This document shows, one piece after another, positions 18,984-29,114 of a stretch of DNA of 64,000 bases. Numbering within the stretch: the stretch's first letter is position 1; every line of letters begins with the position of its first letter. The position numbers and the translations under genes were made by a program. The notes beneath the pieces were generated by a model. It was not told the DNA's origin. It saw only the letters and a list, made by a program, of their open reading frames with translations, and ran no database searches. Source of the DNA: Peronospora farinosa (Eukaryota > Oomycota > Peronosporomycetes > Peronosporales > Peronosporaceae); the NCBI GenBank assembly GCA_947646735.1, contig CANTFK010000182.1, forward strand, positions 248,001 through 312,000. The letters are read 5' to 3'.

Positions 18984-21539
18984 ATGTCCGCATTACTGCG
19001 CTTTGCCGTTGAAGCAAGTGCTCGACGCCCTCTGGCAGGATACAGCGCCTTGCTTGCGCCTGCTGCTTTGTCTCATTTAAATGGTGTTCTCTCTGACTTT
19101 CCATACACCTCCTACTCGCTCCAATCGCGTGCAATTTCGCATAGCAACGTCCTAATGAAGCGTAAAGGTGGCGCATCTGCTTTTGTGAGTAAAACATCCA
19201 GTTGGAACCGTAGTAAAGGCAACAAGAGTCACACCGCACTAAGTACGAAACAGAAATTGAAGAAGGACACGGCGCCGCATCGTTCGCATGTCGAGCGTAT
19301 GCATGACGCAAAGATTGCAAAACGAGTCAATGACCGCAATGCCAAGGAGTGGACGGCTTTAGAGCAAAACGAAGACCTGAACAACGAGTTAGATAATGTT
19401 TTTGAGTATTTAAACAAATCGGGCCCTCAAGGCGATTATATCTATGAGTCGGAGCCGAGTCTCCAGGACGTCGACCATCTTGATGCCCTCGAGAAATTAA
19501 ACGCTATTGCTCGAGCCGATCCCGATATCTTGAAAGAAGTTGATGCGACATGTAAGGCAATGACGGACGGCAATGTTGAAGTTGAAGGGGATGGACAAGG
19601 AAAACCTGAACTTGCAGTTGTTGATTACAATTTTCTCTTGCGAGTGTATGCAATCAAAGGGTTGCATAAAGAAGCCAATGCACTCTTGTCCCGAATGGAA
19701 AAGAACTTGTCACCAATTGCAGCTGAGACACGAGTGGGACCAGTGAAACACACAGACGGTCGTAATACGTCGGATGATACTGAGACAATGCTCATGGATG
19801 CACTCGAGAATGTGCCACATGTTGTCCCACCAAATGCCAAGTCCTACATGTTGTACGCTACGGCTCTCGGTACAAATGGACAAGCTGCACAAGCTGTACG
19901 AGTTATTGGACGCATGAAAGAACGTGGAGTTTTGCCGGATGTATCCGTCTATAATGCTGTAATGTCTGCGTGTTCTAAAGCTAAAAGAATATCGTGGGCA
20001 TATAATGTCATGGAAAAGATGCAAGTTGCGGGGCTTGTGCCTGATCGTGCATCGTTTACGATTCTAATGAATGCTGCAATTGCAGAAGGTGATCTTGATA
20101 AGGCATTTGAGACGTTTCATTTGATGCGGACCCATGTGACGGAACCAGATGAAGTGGCATTTAGTTGTTTGATCAATGGATTTGCACGGGAAGGTCGCGT
20201 GGAACGTGCTTTGAATTTGTTGGAAGATTTACTGGAATGTGGGCTAACGCCTTCAATTGTCACGTTTAATACGCTCATGAATGCGTGTGCAAAATCTCAC
20301 TATTACGCACATAAAGCAATTGATTTTTACTATGAGATGCAAGAGCTGTACGATTATACGCCGGATCTGTATACGTATACGACTGTGCTGCATGCATGTG
20401 CTAAACACGGTGACTTTATTCAAGCGGAGCAGATCATTCGTCACATGGAGCGCCACCATGTTCCCATGACGGAGTTTGTGTATAATACGCTGTTTAATGT
20501 ATACGCTCGTGCTCAAATCAAAAGTATTGTGGACAAGGCCCCTCGTAACGAGAAAGCACTCCCAAAAGCTGAACCAGTCTATCAAGAGCCTCTCGAGTGG
20601 GATGATGAAGGCAAAGAAGTGGATTTGACACGTCCAGGTAAGGAGACCTTTTCGCTTCAGAACACAAACTACGATAAACACTTTGATGAGGATGAGGATG
20701 ATGAAGAGGAAGGAGCAGACAGCTACAAATTAAGCCCTGAGGCTCTAGCCCAAGTGGAAAGTCTACGTCAAAAAGACAAGACTGACCAAGAAGAGCAGAA
20801 GAATACCAAGTCGACGGACTTGATCAAAACCGAACAGAGTATGGAGGTCTATGGTGAGGACGACAACCGACTTTTTGCTGACAGCGAAGAATCACTAGAT
20901 TTTGAGTTGAAACCAATGAACCTCCAAGACTTTGGCAAATTTCAGACGCTCAACATTAAGCGTGCAGAGGTTCGCTTCCACGAGATGACATTTGAAAAAG
21001 GTCTGAAGCCGTCTTTGATAACGCTGAACTCAATGCTTGCCGTATACTCAAATGCTTTGCGTCTGCGCTCGGCCGAGGTGTTTGTTGACGAAACATTTTC
21101 CAAGTTTGATCACAAGCCCAACAAATTCACGTACCGTAGCATGATGCAAATGTACGTTCGTGCCAAGCGGACGACGCAGGCTGAACAGTTACTGGAGCGT
21201 ATGCGAGTCGAGATAGAAAACGGAGACCTGGAGGCTGATGCGCCGACTTTTGGCTTTTTAGTAGACCATTACGCGAGGAAGCGTCGGATGCGACGTGCTC
21301 TGGCAACCCTCGAGGACGCAGATGCTCTCGGATTGCAGATGCAGGAGAAGCATTTAAAGAAGATTCGTGTTTTGACGGAAAAGTATGGTGTTTTCTCTGA
21401 TCTTATTCCGGAAGATCCGAACGCCGTGCTGCTTGCTGGTACGCGCGACAAACTAATGAAGAAGCGCAAGGTGCGTGCACAAGTTTTGGAGTACAACCGC
21501 AAGATTGGAAAACGCTATTTGCTGCCAGATATTGACTAG
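18984..21539 (+). CDS. Pentatricopeptide repeat (PPR) protein, probably mitochondrial, 851 aa
   Basis: The N-terminus (MSALLRFAVEASARRPLAGY...) is rich in Arg, Ser and Ala with no acidic residue in the first 30, as in mitochondrial presequences. Classic 35-residue P-type PPR units run from about residue 283 to 512, for example VSVYNAVMSACSKAKRISWA, then MKERGVLPD and LECGLTPSIVTFNTLMNACA. A Glu/Asp-rich linker follows (~550-650). Further units lie at ~672-785 (LITLNSMLAVYSNALRLRSA ... KFTYRSMMQMYVRAKRTTQA). PPR proteins bind organellar RNA in a sequence-specific way and act in processing, stability or translation. The absence of a DYW domain argues against an editing deaminase. Intronless. 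The target is not deducible by eye. Confidence 0.9.
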   Translation: MSALLRFAVEASARRPLAGYSALLAPAALSHLNGVLSDFPYTSYSLQSRAISHSNVLMKRKGGASAFVSKTSSWNRSKGNKSHTALSTKQKLKKDTAPHRSHVERMHDAKIAKRVNDRNAKEWTALEQNEDLNNELDNVFEYLNKSGPQGDYIYESEPSLQDVDHLDALEKLNAIARADPDILKEVDATCKAMTDGNVEVEGDGQGKPELAVVDYNFLLRVYAIKGLHKEANALLSRMEKNLSPIAAETRVGPVKHTDGRNTSDDTETMLMDALENVPHVVPPNAKSYMLYATALGTNGQAAQAVRVIGRMKERGVLPDVSVYNAVMSACSKAKRISWAYNVMEKMQVAGLVPDRASFTILMNAAIAEGDLDKAFETFHLMRTHVTEPDEVAFSCLINGFAREGRVERALNLLEDLLECGLTPSIVTFNTLMNACAKSHYYAHKAIDFYYEMQELYDYTPDLYTYTTVLHACAKHGDFIQAEQIIRHMERHHVPMTEFVYNTLFNVYARAQIKSIVDKAPRNEKALPKAEPVYQEPLEWDDEGKEVDLTRPGKETFSLQNTNYDKHFDEDEDDEEEGADSYKLSPEALAQVESLRQKDKTDQEEQKNTKSTDLIKTEQSMEVYGEDDNRLFADSEESLDFELKPMNLQDFGKFQTLNIKRAEVRFHEMTFEKGLKPSLITLNSMLAVYSNALRLRSAEVFVDETFSKFDHKPNKFTYRSMMQMYVRAKRTTQAEQLLERMRVEIENGDLEADAPTFGFLVDHYARKRRMRRALATLEDADALGLQMQEKHLKKIRVLTEKYGVFSDLIPEDPNAVLLAGTRDKLMKKRKVRAQVLEYNRKIGKRYLLPDID

Positions 21540-21809
21540 ACATCATTACACTTGATGCAAGCGAGACGACGAACAGGTAAATGCATATCCCACGAAGACT
21601 CTTGTCAATAGTACACTATGTTAGCCTCAAGTTTGCCATGCGCAAGCAACCAAGCTTTTTCGGTACTAATTTCTTGTTTACTAGTGCTTACATTTGTCTG
21701 TTACTGCTGCTTCCTGATGCTTGTCAAGCCAGGAAAGATGGCTACACAACGTATTATTCAATAAGACGTGTCCTAATTTTCAATTTTTTGTGTTCGACCA
21801 AAGGTTCAG

Positions 21810-23769
21810 ATGAAGTGCTCGACGTCATCTTTGTCATCCCTTCTCACACAGACAAGGGTTGTTGGACAGCGCGTCGATGATGGATCTGGATCACTAGGCA
21901 CTATTCGTTATGTAGGTCCAGTAGCGACAGCAAAGGACGCGTCTACGCTATATTACGGTCCGTTGTACGAAATTTTCAGTAAACGTATCAAAGTTAAAAA
22001 ATATTCTAATCTGAGAAGATACATTTAGGCATTGAATGGGACGTTTGGGGTCGAGGGTTAAACGACGGGAGCGTGATAATGCCGACTGGAGAACGTGTAG
22101 TGTACTTTACAGGTCCTTCTGGTCGTAGAATGACGGAAAATGACGCTCAAGTGAGCTACAAATGCTCCTTTATGAAGGCTACTACTTTTGACAAAACGTC
22201 AATTCAGAGCTCTCTACTGCAAAAATTGCACGAGAAATATTACCATGAAGAAAAGGAAGATTCTAGAGCTTATTCTACTGATGTAGTAGTGGCAGGAGAA
22301 GTCGGGACAACTTTAGGCAGTGGAAAACCTATTGAGTTTATTGGAGTCAAGAAACTCCGTACCCAGCAAACTTTGGAAAACCTTGAGAAAATTTCGTTGT
22401 CAGGATGTCAAATCACTGAGCTTGGATCAGTAGAAGGAGGAAAAAGTCTCAGGACTCTCGCTCCAAAATTGACGGAATTGGATTTGTCGAGAAATCTGTT
22501 TAGTACGTGGGGTGATATTCTCGCTGTTCTCCGTGAGCTACCATTACTGGAGACGCTAATTCTCAGCGGAAACAGGTTTGCATTGGACGAGCAGAGTGAT
22601 AATCAAGATGGGGACGAAGATTTTGGAAACCTCAAGGTGCTCGTGTTGAATCAGACATTGCTGCGCTGGGACCAAGTGGGAAAGCTGGTGACACGCCATT
22701 TCTCCAAGCTCGAGCAGTTGCATTTGGTGGGCAATGAATATGTAGATGACCAGCTGAGTGTGTTTCAGTCAAATGGAGGTTGGGTTGAGACGCTTGCAGT
22801 CCTCGATCTGAGCCTAAACCACTTCGTCTCCTGGAAAACATTATTGCGAACTGTTGGAAAAATGTTCAAGAACTTGAACCAGCTCGTTTTGAATGGAAAT
22901 CGCATTGTTACGCTCGTTGTTGAGAATGATAGGCCTGTCACAGAATTCCAGAAACTAACGACGCTATCGCTGAGCGAGAATCTCGTGGACTCGTGGACCT
23001 CTATCGACGAACTCAATGCTTTTCCGCTGTTGGCCACGCTTCGTTTTTCAAACAATCCGCTGACGACGCAGATGAGCCTGGGTGAGGTCCGTATGCTGGT
23101 TATTGCACGTACAGACCATATTTCTGTATTCAACGCAAGTCCTGTTCGCGAAAAAGAGCGCACGGAAGCGGAACAATTATATTTAAAACGAGTTCTGCAC
23201 AAATTGGCTATCATCGGCGAAGATGAAAACGAGCGCAAACGTGTGCTAGTAGCACATCCGCGTTACATGCGTCTGCGCGAGCTGTATCCTGAAATTTCAA
23301 TTGACCAAGTTGGCAGCACGACTGGCAGCGGATCAACTGTTGGTCCACGCAAGCTGGCATCAAGTTTAATTAAAGTTAGCATCATTCCCATGTCAATGCA
23401 AGCTACGTCACTCAAGCCTTTGGTCAAGAAGATTCCTCAACAGATGAAGGTATCGCAGCTGAAGCTACTTATTGAGACCAAGTTTGGCGTTAAAGTACCT
23501 GATCAGGTGCTGTCCTTCCGTGCCGATTCCAGGGTAAAGCATATTAGTTCATGGTAGATCCTCTTTTACTTTGTGACAGTAATCACGCATCTTGTTTTTT
23601 TCTTTTTCCACAGAGTATACCGGTGCTGCTAGACGATGACAGCGCTGATGTTAGCTACTACGGGATGCAGGTATGAAATAGTTGTTACAGTTTCTCAGCA
23701 TCATGTATTCACATCCCTATTCTTATAATCTAGGACGGGTCTGAGTTGCTAGTCAATGACAACGAGTGA
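21810..23769 (+). CDS. TBCE: Tubulin-specific chaperone E (cofactor E), four exons, 581 aa
   Basis: Exons 21810-21957, 22029-23533, 23614-23670 and 23734-23769 are joined by GT-AG introns of 71, 80 and 63 bp and keep one frame. The N-terminal CAP-Gly domain (~15-75) reads VGQRVDDGSGSLGTIRYVGP, then LYYGIEWD across the first splice. LRRs occupy ~130-400 (LTELDLSRNLFSTW, LETLILSGNRF, LDLSLNHFVSW, LTTLSLSENLVDSW). The last ~95 residues form a ubiquitin-like domain (MKVSQLKLLIETKFGV ... VLSFRAD, completed over exons 3 and 4). CAP-Gly + LRR + UBL is the TBCE architecture. TBCE binds alpha-tubulin and, with cofactors A-D, assembles or dissociates tubulin dimers. A single-frame call would stop falsely at 23557; the two tiny 3' exons complete the UBL. 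Confidence 0.9.
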
Positions 23770-23873
23770 GCTGGCGCCTAAGTGCCTACGTACGTCAACA
23801 ATCTGCAAACGCTAAAAACAGCTAAGTACACTGTCTCCGTTACGCTAGTCGATTTTGCAAAATTCTTTTGTAC

Positions 23874-24287
23874 TCACAAGTGTTTTGAGAACGGTTCATC
23901 GGTCCCTTCCTGAAGTGTGGCAGATTCGGGGAACTGGTTGACCGGATTTGGCTTGAGATTGGCGAAATGGTGGCGGTTCCGCGAAAATGTCTTCCCTTCT
24001 TCGGACTTATAGCGGTCCCAAGCAGGTGTCTCGCGGCGATCACGGCTCACATTAACGTCGGGATTGAACATCAGATGGCGAACACCACTGAAAACGGCAA
24101 TCGCGGCGCCAACGGCCACACACAAAAGCAAAGGATAGATCTCCGCATCATGCGAAGAAACCCAAGCAAAACTTCGCTTGTCACGCGGTCCAGTTGGCAC
24201 CGGCACTGGCACCTTTGGCTGCTCCACCGTGGCAGGGTTTCCACGCATATTGCGAATCTTTTGCATCCGAGCGAAAGTGGCCTTCAT
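23874..24287 (-). CDS. NDUFA4/MLRQ (B12D)-like small membrane protein, 137 aa, copy A
   Basis: One transmembrane helix (~52-70, PLLLCVAVGAAIAVFSGVRHL) is followed by FNPDVNVSRDRRETPAWDRY, then a short tail FANLKPNPVNQF. This is the MLRQ/B12D pattern seen in NDUFA4: helix, R.L..NPDV....R....PW, then a C-terminal basic segment. In animals NDUFA4 is a cytochrome c oxidase subunit (first assigned to complex I), so inner mitochondrial membrane is likely. The basic N-terminus (MKATFARMQKIRNMRG) fits organelle targeting. It is a head-to-head inverted duplicate of the gene at 24908, with roughly two dozen residue differences, several in the C-terminal end. It ends 104 bp from the TBCE stop, tail to tail. 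Confidence 0.75.
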   Translation of the reverse strand: MKATFARMQKIRNMRGNPATVEQPKVPVPVPTGPRDKRSFAWVSSHDAEIYPLLLCVAVGAAIAVFSGVRHLMFNPDVNVSRDRRETPAWDRYKSEEGKTFSRNRHHFANLKPNPVNQFPESATLQEGTDEPFSKHL

Positions 24288-24430
24288 CGTGATATCTCAA
24301 TCTGTAATGTTAATCTGAGGCCGTTGAGTTCTTTCCCATGCCAGACTCCACGTCGCGTATCAGCGGCGTCTCGTATCATTGCCCCTCGCATTGTCCGTTT
24401 GCCATCTCCATCACTGTCCCATTTCGACCG
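23905..24430. repeat. Left arm of a ~0.53-kb inverted duplication
   Basis: Reverse-complement partner of about 24750-25294. It covers copy A of the NDUFA4-like gene and ~140 bp of its upstream sequence (shared ATCAGCGGCGTCTCGTATCAT block at 24358-24378). Arms are separated by ~320 bp. Confidence 0.85.
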
Positions 24431-24749
24431 CTTGTTGGCGTGCCTGACCCCACGTCCCGTATCATCGCCGCCTCGCAATGTTCATGAGGGTGCCAGGTAC
24501 ATCTGATGAAGCCACTTTCTAGGAACCGAATATGGTTGTTCAGGACATGAAAAACGCTGGAGTAGATCTTCAGATGCAGTGGACGACACGTAAGTTCCCA
24601 ATACCTGAAGGTCAGCAAAAACCTTGTGCGGAGATGTGACTAACTGCATGTTTCAACAAGAACCCAAATGCAACAGTTATAAAACCACCATGAAGCAATG
24701 GTGCCTTTGGCTTGAGCGCTGCGGCAGTGCTATTAATATTCTAATAACA

Positions 24750-25294
24750 AAACGGTTGTGATGGGACAGTGATGAAGATGGCAGACGAACTATGTGAGGT
24801 GCGATGATACGAGACGCCGCTGATGTTGGGAAGGCATGAAACAAAAACTCAATGACCTCAGAATTCATTTCCAGCTGACCAAGAACATTGCAGATTGAGA
24901 TATCACGATGAAAGCCACTTTCGCTCGGATGCAAAAGATTCGCAATATGCGTGGAAGCCCTGCCACAATGGAGCAGCCAAAGGTGCCAGTGCCGGTGCCA
25001 ACTGGACCGCGTGACAAGCAAAGTTTTGCTTGGGTCTCTTCGCGTGACCCGGAGATTTATCCGATGCTTTTGTGTGTGGCCGTTGGTGTCGGAATTGCCG
25101 CTTTCAGTGGTGTTCGCCATCTGATGTCCGATCCCGACGTTAATGTAAGCCGTGATCGCCGCGAGACACCTGCATGGGACCGCTATAAGCCCGAGGAAGG
25201 AGATTCATTCTCGCGGAACCACCATAGTTTCGCCAATCTCAAGCCGAATCCGATCAACCAGTTCCCCGAATCTGCCACACTTCAGAAAGGGACC
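24750..25294. repeat. Right arm of the inverted duplication
   Basis: Carries copy B of the NDUFA4-like gene plus upstream sequence matching the left arm in reverse complement. The flanking GAGATATCACGATG just before the start codon is conserved in both arms; nucleotide divergence is clearly visible, so the duplication is not recent. Confidence 0.85.
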
Positions 25295-25321
25295 GATAAA
25301 CTGGGCTCGAAACAGGACTAG
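24908..25321 (+). CDS. NDUFA4/MLRQ (B12D)-like small membrane protein, 137 aa, copy B
   Basis: Same length and design as copy A: basic N-terminus, a helix at ~52-70 (PMLLCVAVGVGIAAFSGVRHL), then DPDVNVSRDRRETPAWDRY and FANLKPNPINQF. The conserved Asn of the NPDV motif in copy A is Asp here (SDPDV), and the last six residues differ. Both copies are fully open with the same length despite many substitutions, which suggests both are or were under selection. The 620 bp between the two start codons would serve as a shared divergent promoter region, part of which is itself duplicated. Confidence 0.75.
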   Translation: MKATFARMQKIRNMRGSPATMEQPKVPVPVPTGPRDKQSFAWVSSRDPEIYPMLLCVAVGVGIAAFSGVRHLMSDPDVNVSRDRRETPAWDRYKPEEGDSFSRNHHSFANLKPNPINQFPESATLQKGTDKLGSKQD

Positions 25322-25680
25322 CGCAAATGGAGACAGTGACCCCGCTGCTTTTAGCTTTTGTAGATTGCTGAAGTACGTAGACACTTAGGCGTTAGATCAT
25401 TCATTGGCATTGACTAGCACCTACCTATCCTTTCAATAATACAAGAATCAAAACGAGGTCTTCCTGCATTCCGTCGTAGCTGGTTTATGCCAAGTCAAAC
25501 GATGCTTCTCCATCGTGAAAAGTGAAAGCACATCAACCACTGCGCAGAAATAGCGTACGACATGGAATGCATAACGCCTCTACGATATTATTTGGTCTCC
25601 ATTTACTACTAAAGTCTTCATGTAAAGTGAGTTCTAGCTATTCTTTCGGCACAAGAGTTGCAACGAATCCTGCTTGATTC
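25322..25680. other. No gene seen
   Basis: Intergenic sequence between the NDUFA4-like copy B and the 3' end of the second RXLR effector. Confidence 0.5.
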
Positions 25681-26247
25681 CTATGGCGATTCGTCATGGT
25701 TGTCGAGTATCTGTGCCAAGTAACTTTCCTTGCACGTTTCATCACTTACGGGCCGTATCGGTTTGTCATGCGGACGTGCGCAGTATCGTTCATAGCCTTT
25801 TTTCAGAGCGTGATATGTCGGAAAGAGTTTGTTACTTGAACTGATCGTCAAGTGTTTCGAAACTTTCTCGACCGTGAATCTGCAGTCGTACCATACTTCG
25901 TAGAGCTGCAGTCGTACCGACTTCTTTGCCAACTTCTGTTGGATTCTGTCTTCTAAAAAAGTATCACTCGTGCTGGAATCGTTGTCAACATCGTTGTCAA
26001 CATCGTTGTCAACATCGTTGTCAACATCGTTGTCAACATCGTTGTCAACCTCGTAGTCCTCATTGCTAACACCACGAAGCATTCGCTTGGGTCTTGTCTT
26101 AATGTGCAATGCATCCATTGTGTCGATCCGGTCCTGTGGGTTTGCTTGCCACAGTTTGATGTCGTCCGTAGCTCGATCTGCCGGGGCAGCACTATTGCTA
26201 GCGGTTAAAGTGGCCACGGCCATTACGAGGACACACAGTAGACGCAT
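25681..26247 (-). CDS. RXLR effector candidate with VDND repeat, 188 aa
   Basis: A signal peptide (MRLLCVLVMAVATLTASNSA, ~1-20) is followed by RMLR at residues 55-58 and an acidic EDYE at about 63-66 in place of a canonical EER. Immediately after come six VDND repeats encoded by 12-bp units. The C-terminal ~95 residues (LEDRIQQKLAKKSVRLQLYE ... YHALKKGYERYC) are predicted helical with Trp/Tyr positions compatible with a WY-like unit, but the match is weak. The order signal peptide, RXLR, acidic stretch, effector domain supports secretion and host-cell entry as known for this class; the plant target is unknown. The repeat may have expanded recently, because its units are nearly identical at DNA level. 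Confidence 0.78.
   Translation of the reverse strand: MRLLCVLVMAVATLTASNSAAPADRATDDIKLWQANPQDRIDTMDALHIKTRPKRMLRGVSNEDYEVDNDVDNDVDNDVDNDVDNDVDNDSSTSDTFLEDRIQQKLAKKSVRLQLYEVWYDCRFTVEKVSKHLTISSSNKLFPTYHALKKGYERYCARPHDKPIRPVSDETCKESYLAQILDNHDESP
25981..26052. repeat. 12-bp coding tandem repeat, six units
   Basis: Plus-strand unit GTTGTCAACATC, five exact copies and a sixth with one visible change. It encodes VDND on the minus strand next to the RXLR motif of the effector. Likely length-polymorphic between isolates. Confidence 0.95.
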
Positions 26248-27213
26248 TCGAAAAAGGCGGTCGTCGTTTCCACTCGGATGAAGATTGCAGAATGACCACG
26301 CAATAAGTTGACTCGATCAATAGTGTCGGTGTTTGTTGCGGCGCCTCAGCCCGGGATAGTGTCAAAAGTGTCGACCGTCGCAAAATTGAAAGCACGAACT
26401 TCCCGCTGTACAGCTTATCTTCAGCCTCCAGCCTAGTAAACTCGCGAGCGGACGCTGAGGACAATCCTGTGCTAGCACATCATTGCAAAGAGCCGACCTA
26501 AGGCATTAGCTCACAGGGTATACGACAAGGCGACTGCAATAAACGGAGCTTCTTGCCACAAGCGAAAGGCTACTAAGTTCATAACTGGACAATCGTTATC
26601 CAAGAAAGGGGATTGCATGCCAACCGTGTACAGTGGAGGAGTAATCAATACCAAATGAATGGAGCATACACATCCAGACGTTTCTCCATGTCTGTGAGTA
26701 TGTCTTCCTCCAAGACTGTTACACTTACGAAGTGTGTGAACCTTTGAGCCACGATCATACACGTTGATTGTGTCTAAGGCCAATCTCTTTCCAAGTGGTG
26801 CTATCCTTGTGCGTAATCGGACGTGAACATTTGACCAGAGTCTTCCGTTTACGCTACAAGCACCAAAGAATGTCACAGGAAGTGCATGTATGCTAATCGA
26901 TGAGCTTCTTTATAGGAAAGACGTCACGTCTCCATTGGCAGCCAAAGCTTTGAGCGGTCTTAGCGGTCAGCTATTTCCAACGTCGTTGTGTTCAAACTGT
27001 AGAGGTGTAGGCTATCGAATTTGTCTGGCTAGCAAATGTCACGGTAGACAATCCGTGACGCATGTTGGATGTTGCTACCCACTTGCCAGCAAAAAACTGA
27101 GCCGCTCTCCGTACGTTTGTGTTGCCAAGTCGTGATGTTGACGGGCAAGCGTCAATGTAACAACCGTTACACAACACCTACGAGATATGTCAAAGACAAA
27201 CTCCAAGGATCCT
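26248..27213. other. No gene recognised
   Basis: A minus-strand frame at 26511-26876 (121 aa, with a candidate start but no recognised domain) and a plus-strand frame at 26890-27135 are open by chance or belong to lost genes; I support neither. Confidence 0.45.
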
Positions 27214-28797
27214 TTAGCATCCAAAGAAGCGGACAACCTGCAACGAGGTGTCGTTCTTGCCCTTCGATAAGTACGCTACACTGCCATCCGGAAACGTTTT
27301 CAATGCTTGAAAGCGATTGCCCACCACAGACTTGTCGACCGTCACCTTGCTGCTAATGATCTTGCCCGTTGATGCATCCAACACCTGGGCGTACATCGTG
27401 CGGACATCATCCTCGGCCAGGTCACCGCCTGATGAGCTACCTTCCCACACGGCTAGCATGCCACCATTGCCAATGGACGCCAGATGCGGTGCGCGCTCGT
27501 TGGCGTCCGTGCCGCCCAGCGTGATGTCCTCACTGGCCGCAGCATTCATTGCAAAGTGGATCAGGTGCACTTTAGCATTGTCGCCATTGCCGCTGCTTAC
27601 CGTAGCCCAATACTTCTTGTTCGACGGGTTCGAATCCGGCACGATGTCACCCAGGTTGGCGGCAGCCAAGTCCACTGGGTAGATGGTCGAGTCCCAGTCC
27701 TTAGGTGATATGATACGGTTACCACTATCCGTCTTACAGATCATCACGTAGCTTTCCGTGCGGTTGTCATACGTGATACGTTCGTAAGCCGAGTGCGAAC
27801 AGCCCCAGTCGAATGATTCCTTGTCCGTCGTAATGGTGCCCGACGGATTCACTACCTTCATGCGGTCACCCTGGTGAATGTTAATGCAGCCGCCCTCGGA
27901 CGTCGAGATGGCAGCACCAAAGTATGCGGCCCAATTTGTGCCGTCAGACGCAATGCGACCGTGGTGTTGGTACCACCAGATCATGTAAACGTTCTCACCT
28001 GTCTTGGACGAGGAATAAGGTGGTAGCGACGAGCTGGACGACGTCAGCTTCGTGGCCCACTTTTCTTTCGTACCGTCGTAGCGAACCATGTACATATCGT
28101 AGCATGCCACGGGCGGGTCGGGCGCCACGCCACAAAGATTGGTCGGGTCACCGCAGTTGAGGGTGCCTCCACCCTCGGCGTCTCTTGTGCCAAGGAGCAC
28201 AAAACCGTTCTTGTCAGCGTAAATGTCGGCAAAGTCATGAAGTGGCACCTCGACGGCGGTGTTGCTACTCACCAACTCGTCGTTGGCGTCCAGCTCCCGA
28301 ACAATGACATTGTCACCGCTGTGAAAAGCGATGCGTGACCCACCCGAAGGCAACGATGCAATTGCCACGAGCTTGAGTGCGGCCTCGTCCTCATTGTAGT
28401 CGACAATATCATCCACGTTCACTTCGGTGATGCGTACACGAAGTTTAGCACAAAGTTTCGAGTTATCCGACGACAGTGTACTGCTTTTTGTAGTAGTCAA
28501 GGGCGTTGAGACATCGGTCATTGTCGGTGCTTCCGTCGGTGTAGCGGCTTCAGGTGTCTCTGCTGGATTGGTGGTCTGCTCTTCAGGGCTTTCGGTTTCG
28601 GGTGTACGTGGCGCACTACCAAGGGAATACGATGTTTCAATCAATGGTTCATTAACATCGAGCGGTGGTTCATTAACTTCGACGATTGTCGGAGGCAATG
28701 ACGTCGAGGGTCTGACACTGCACTTGGAAGCATCAATATAGTCACTGCTAGCCAGCAATACAGTCGCAGCTACAATTAGAACACGAGACAAATGCAT
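27214..28797 (-). CDS. Secreted protein: Ser/Thr/Pro linker plus propeller-like domain, 527 aa
   Basis: The N-terminal signal peptide is MHLSRVLIVAATVLLASSDY. Residues ~28-110 are rich in Pro, Thr, Ser and Glu (ETPEAATPTEAPTMTD), a likely O-glycosylated mucin-type stalk. Residues ~115-527 contain repeating short beta-type stretches with Gly/Asp turns (ASLPSGGSRIAFHSGD, NGGMLAVWEG, FPDGSVAYLSKG) and paired cysteines. This is typical of a beta-propeller, although I cannot assign a named family. Long intact proteins of this kind are found in oomycete secretomes as cell-surface or apoplastic proteins. Intronless. The plus strand also has long open frames here, but they lack signal peptide or domains and are shadows. 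Confidence 0.7.
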   Translation of the reverse strand: MHLSRVLIVAATVLLASSDYIDASKCSVRPSTSLPPTIVEVNEPPLDVNEPLIETSYSLGSAPRTPETESPEEQTTNPAETPEAATPTEAPTMTDVSTPLTTTKSSTLSSDNSKLCAKLRVRITEVNVDDIVDYNEDEAALKLVAIASLPSGGSRIAFHSGDNVIVRELDANDELVSSNTAVEVPLHDFADIYADKNGFVLLGTRDAEGGGTLNCGDPTNLCGVAPDPPVACYDMYMVRYDGTKEKWATKLTSSSSSLPPYSSSKTGENVYMIWWYQHHGRIASDGTNWAAYFGAAISTSEGGCINIHQGDRMKVVNPSGTITTDKESFDWGCSHSAYERITYDNRTESYVMICKTDSGNRIISPKDWDSTIYPVDLAAANLGDIVPDSNPSNKKYWATVSSGNGDNAKVHLIHFAMNAAASEDITLGGTDANERAPHLASIGNGGMLAVWEGSSSGGDLAEDDVRTMYAQVLDASTGKIISSKVTVDKSVVGNRFQALKTFPDGSVAYLSKGKNDTSLQVVRFFGC

Positions 28798-29114
28798 TGT
28801 CGATCAGTTGTTAAACAAGGAAAGAACTATCAAAAATGCCGCGTGGTGCCTTCGTACCGTCTGAAAAACAAAGCGGCGTAGCGATATGCCTACATGATCG
28901 GTTCAACGTTTTCGAGATGTATACCTGGGTACGGAGCGTGAGAAAATTCCATGCACTACGGACTGGAAGCATAGCCTTTACAGGAAGTCAGTATGCTTTC
29001 AGCCATTATATACTTAAAGAGATCGCATGTACCTAATGGTACGGGAACCAGTGCATGTAGTCACGTTGACTTGACCTGAAGAATGAAGTGGTGAGGCACT
29101 GCATTGACATCTGC
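28798..29114. other. No gene seen
   Basis: Promoter side of the secreted protein gene and 3' side of the glycosyltransferase-like gene. Confidence 0.5.

Noticed and set aside
27317..28741. Several long plus-strand frames opposite the secreted propeller-like gene
   Set aside because: They lack signal peptides, domains or splice logic, whereas the minus strand has a single 527-residue frame with a signal peptide; they are antisense shadows.
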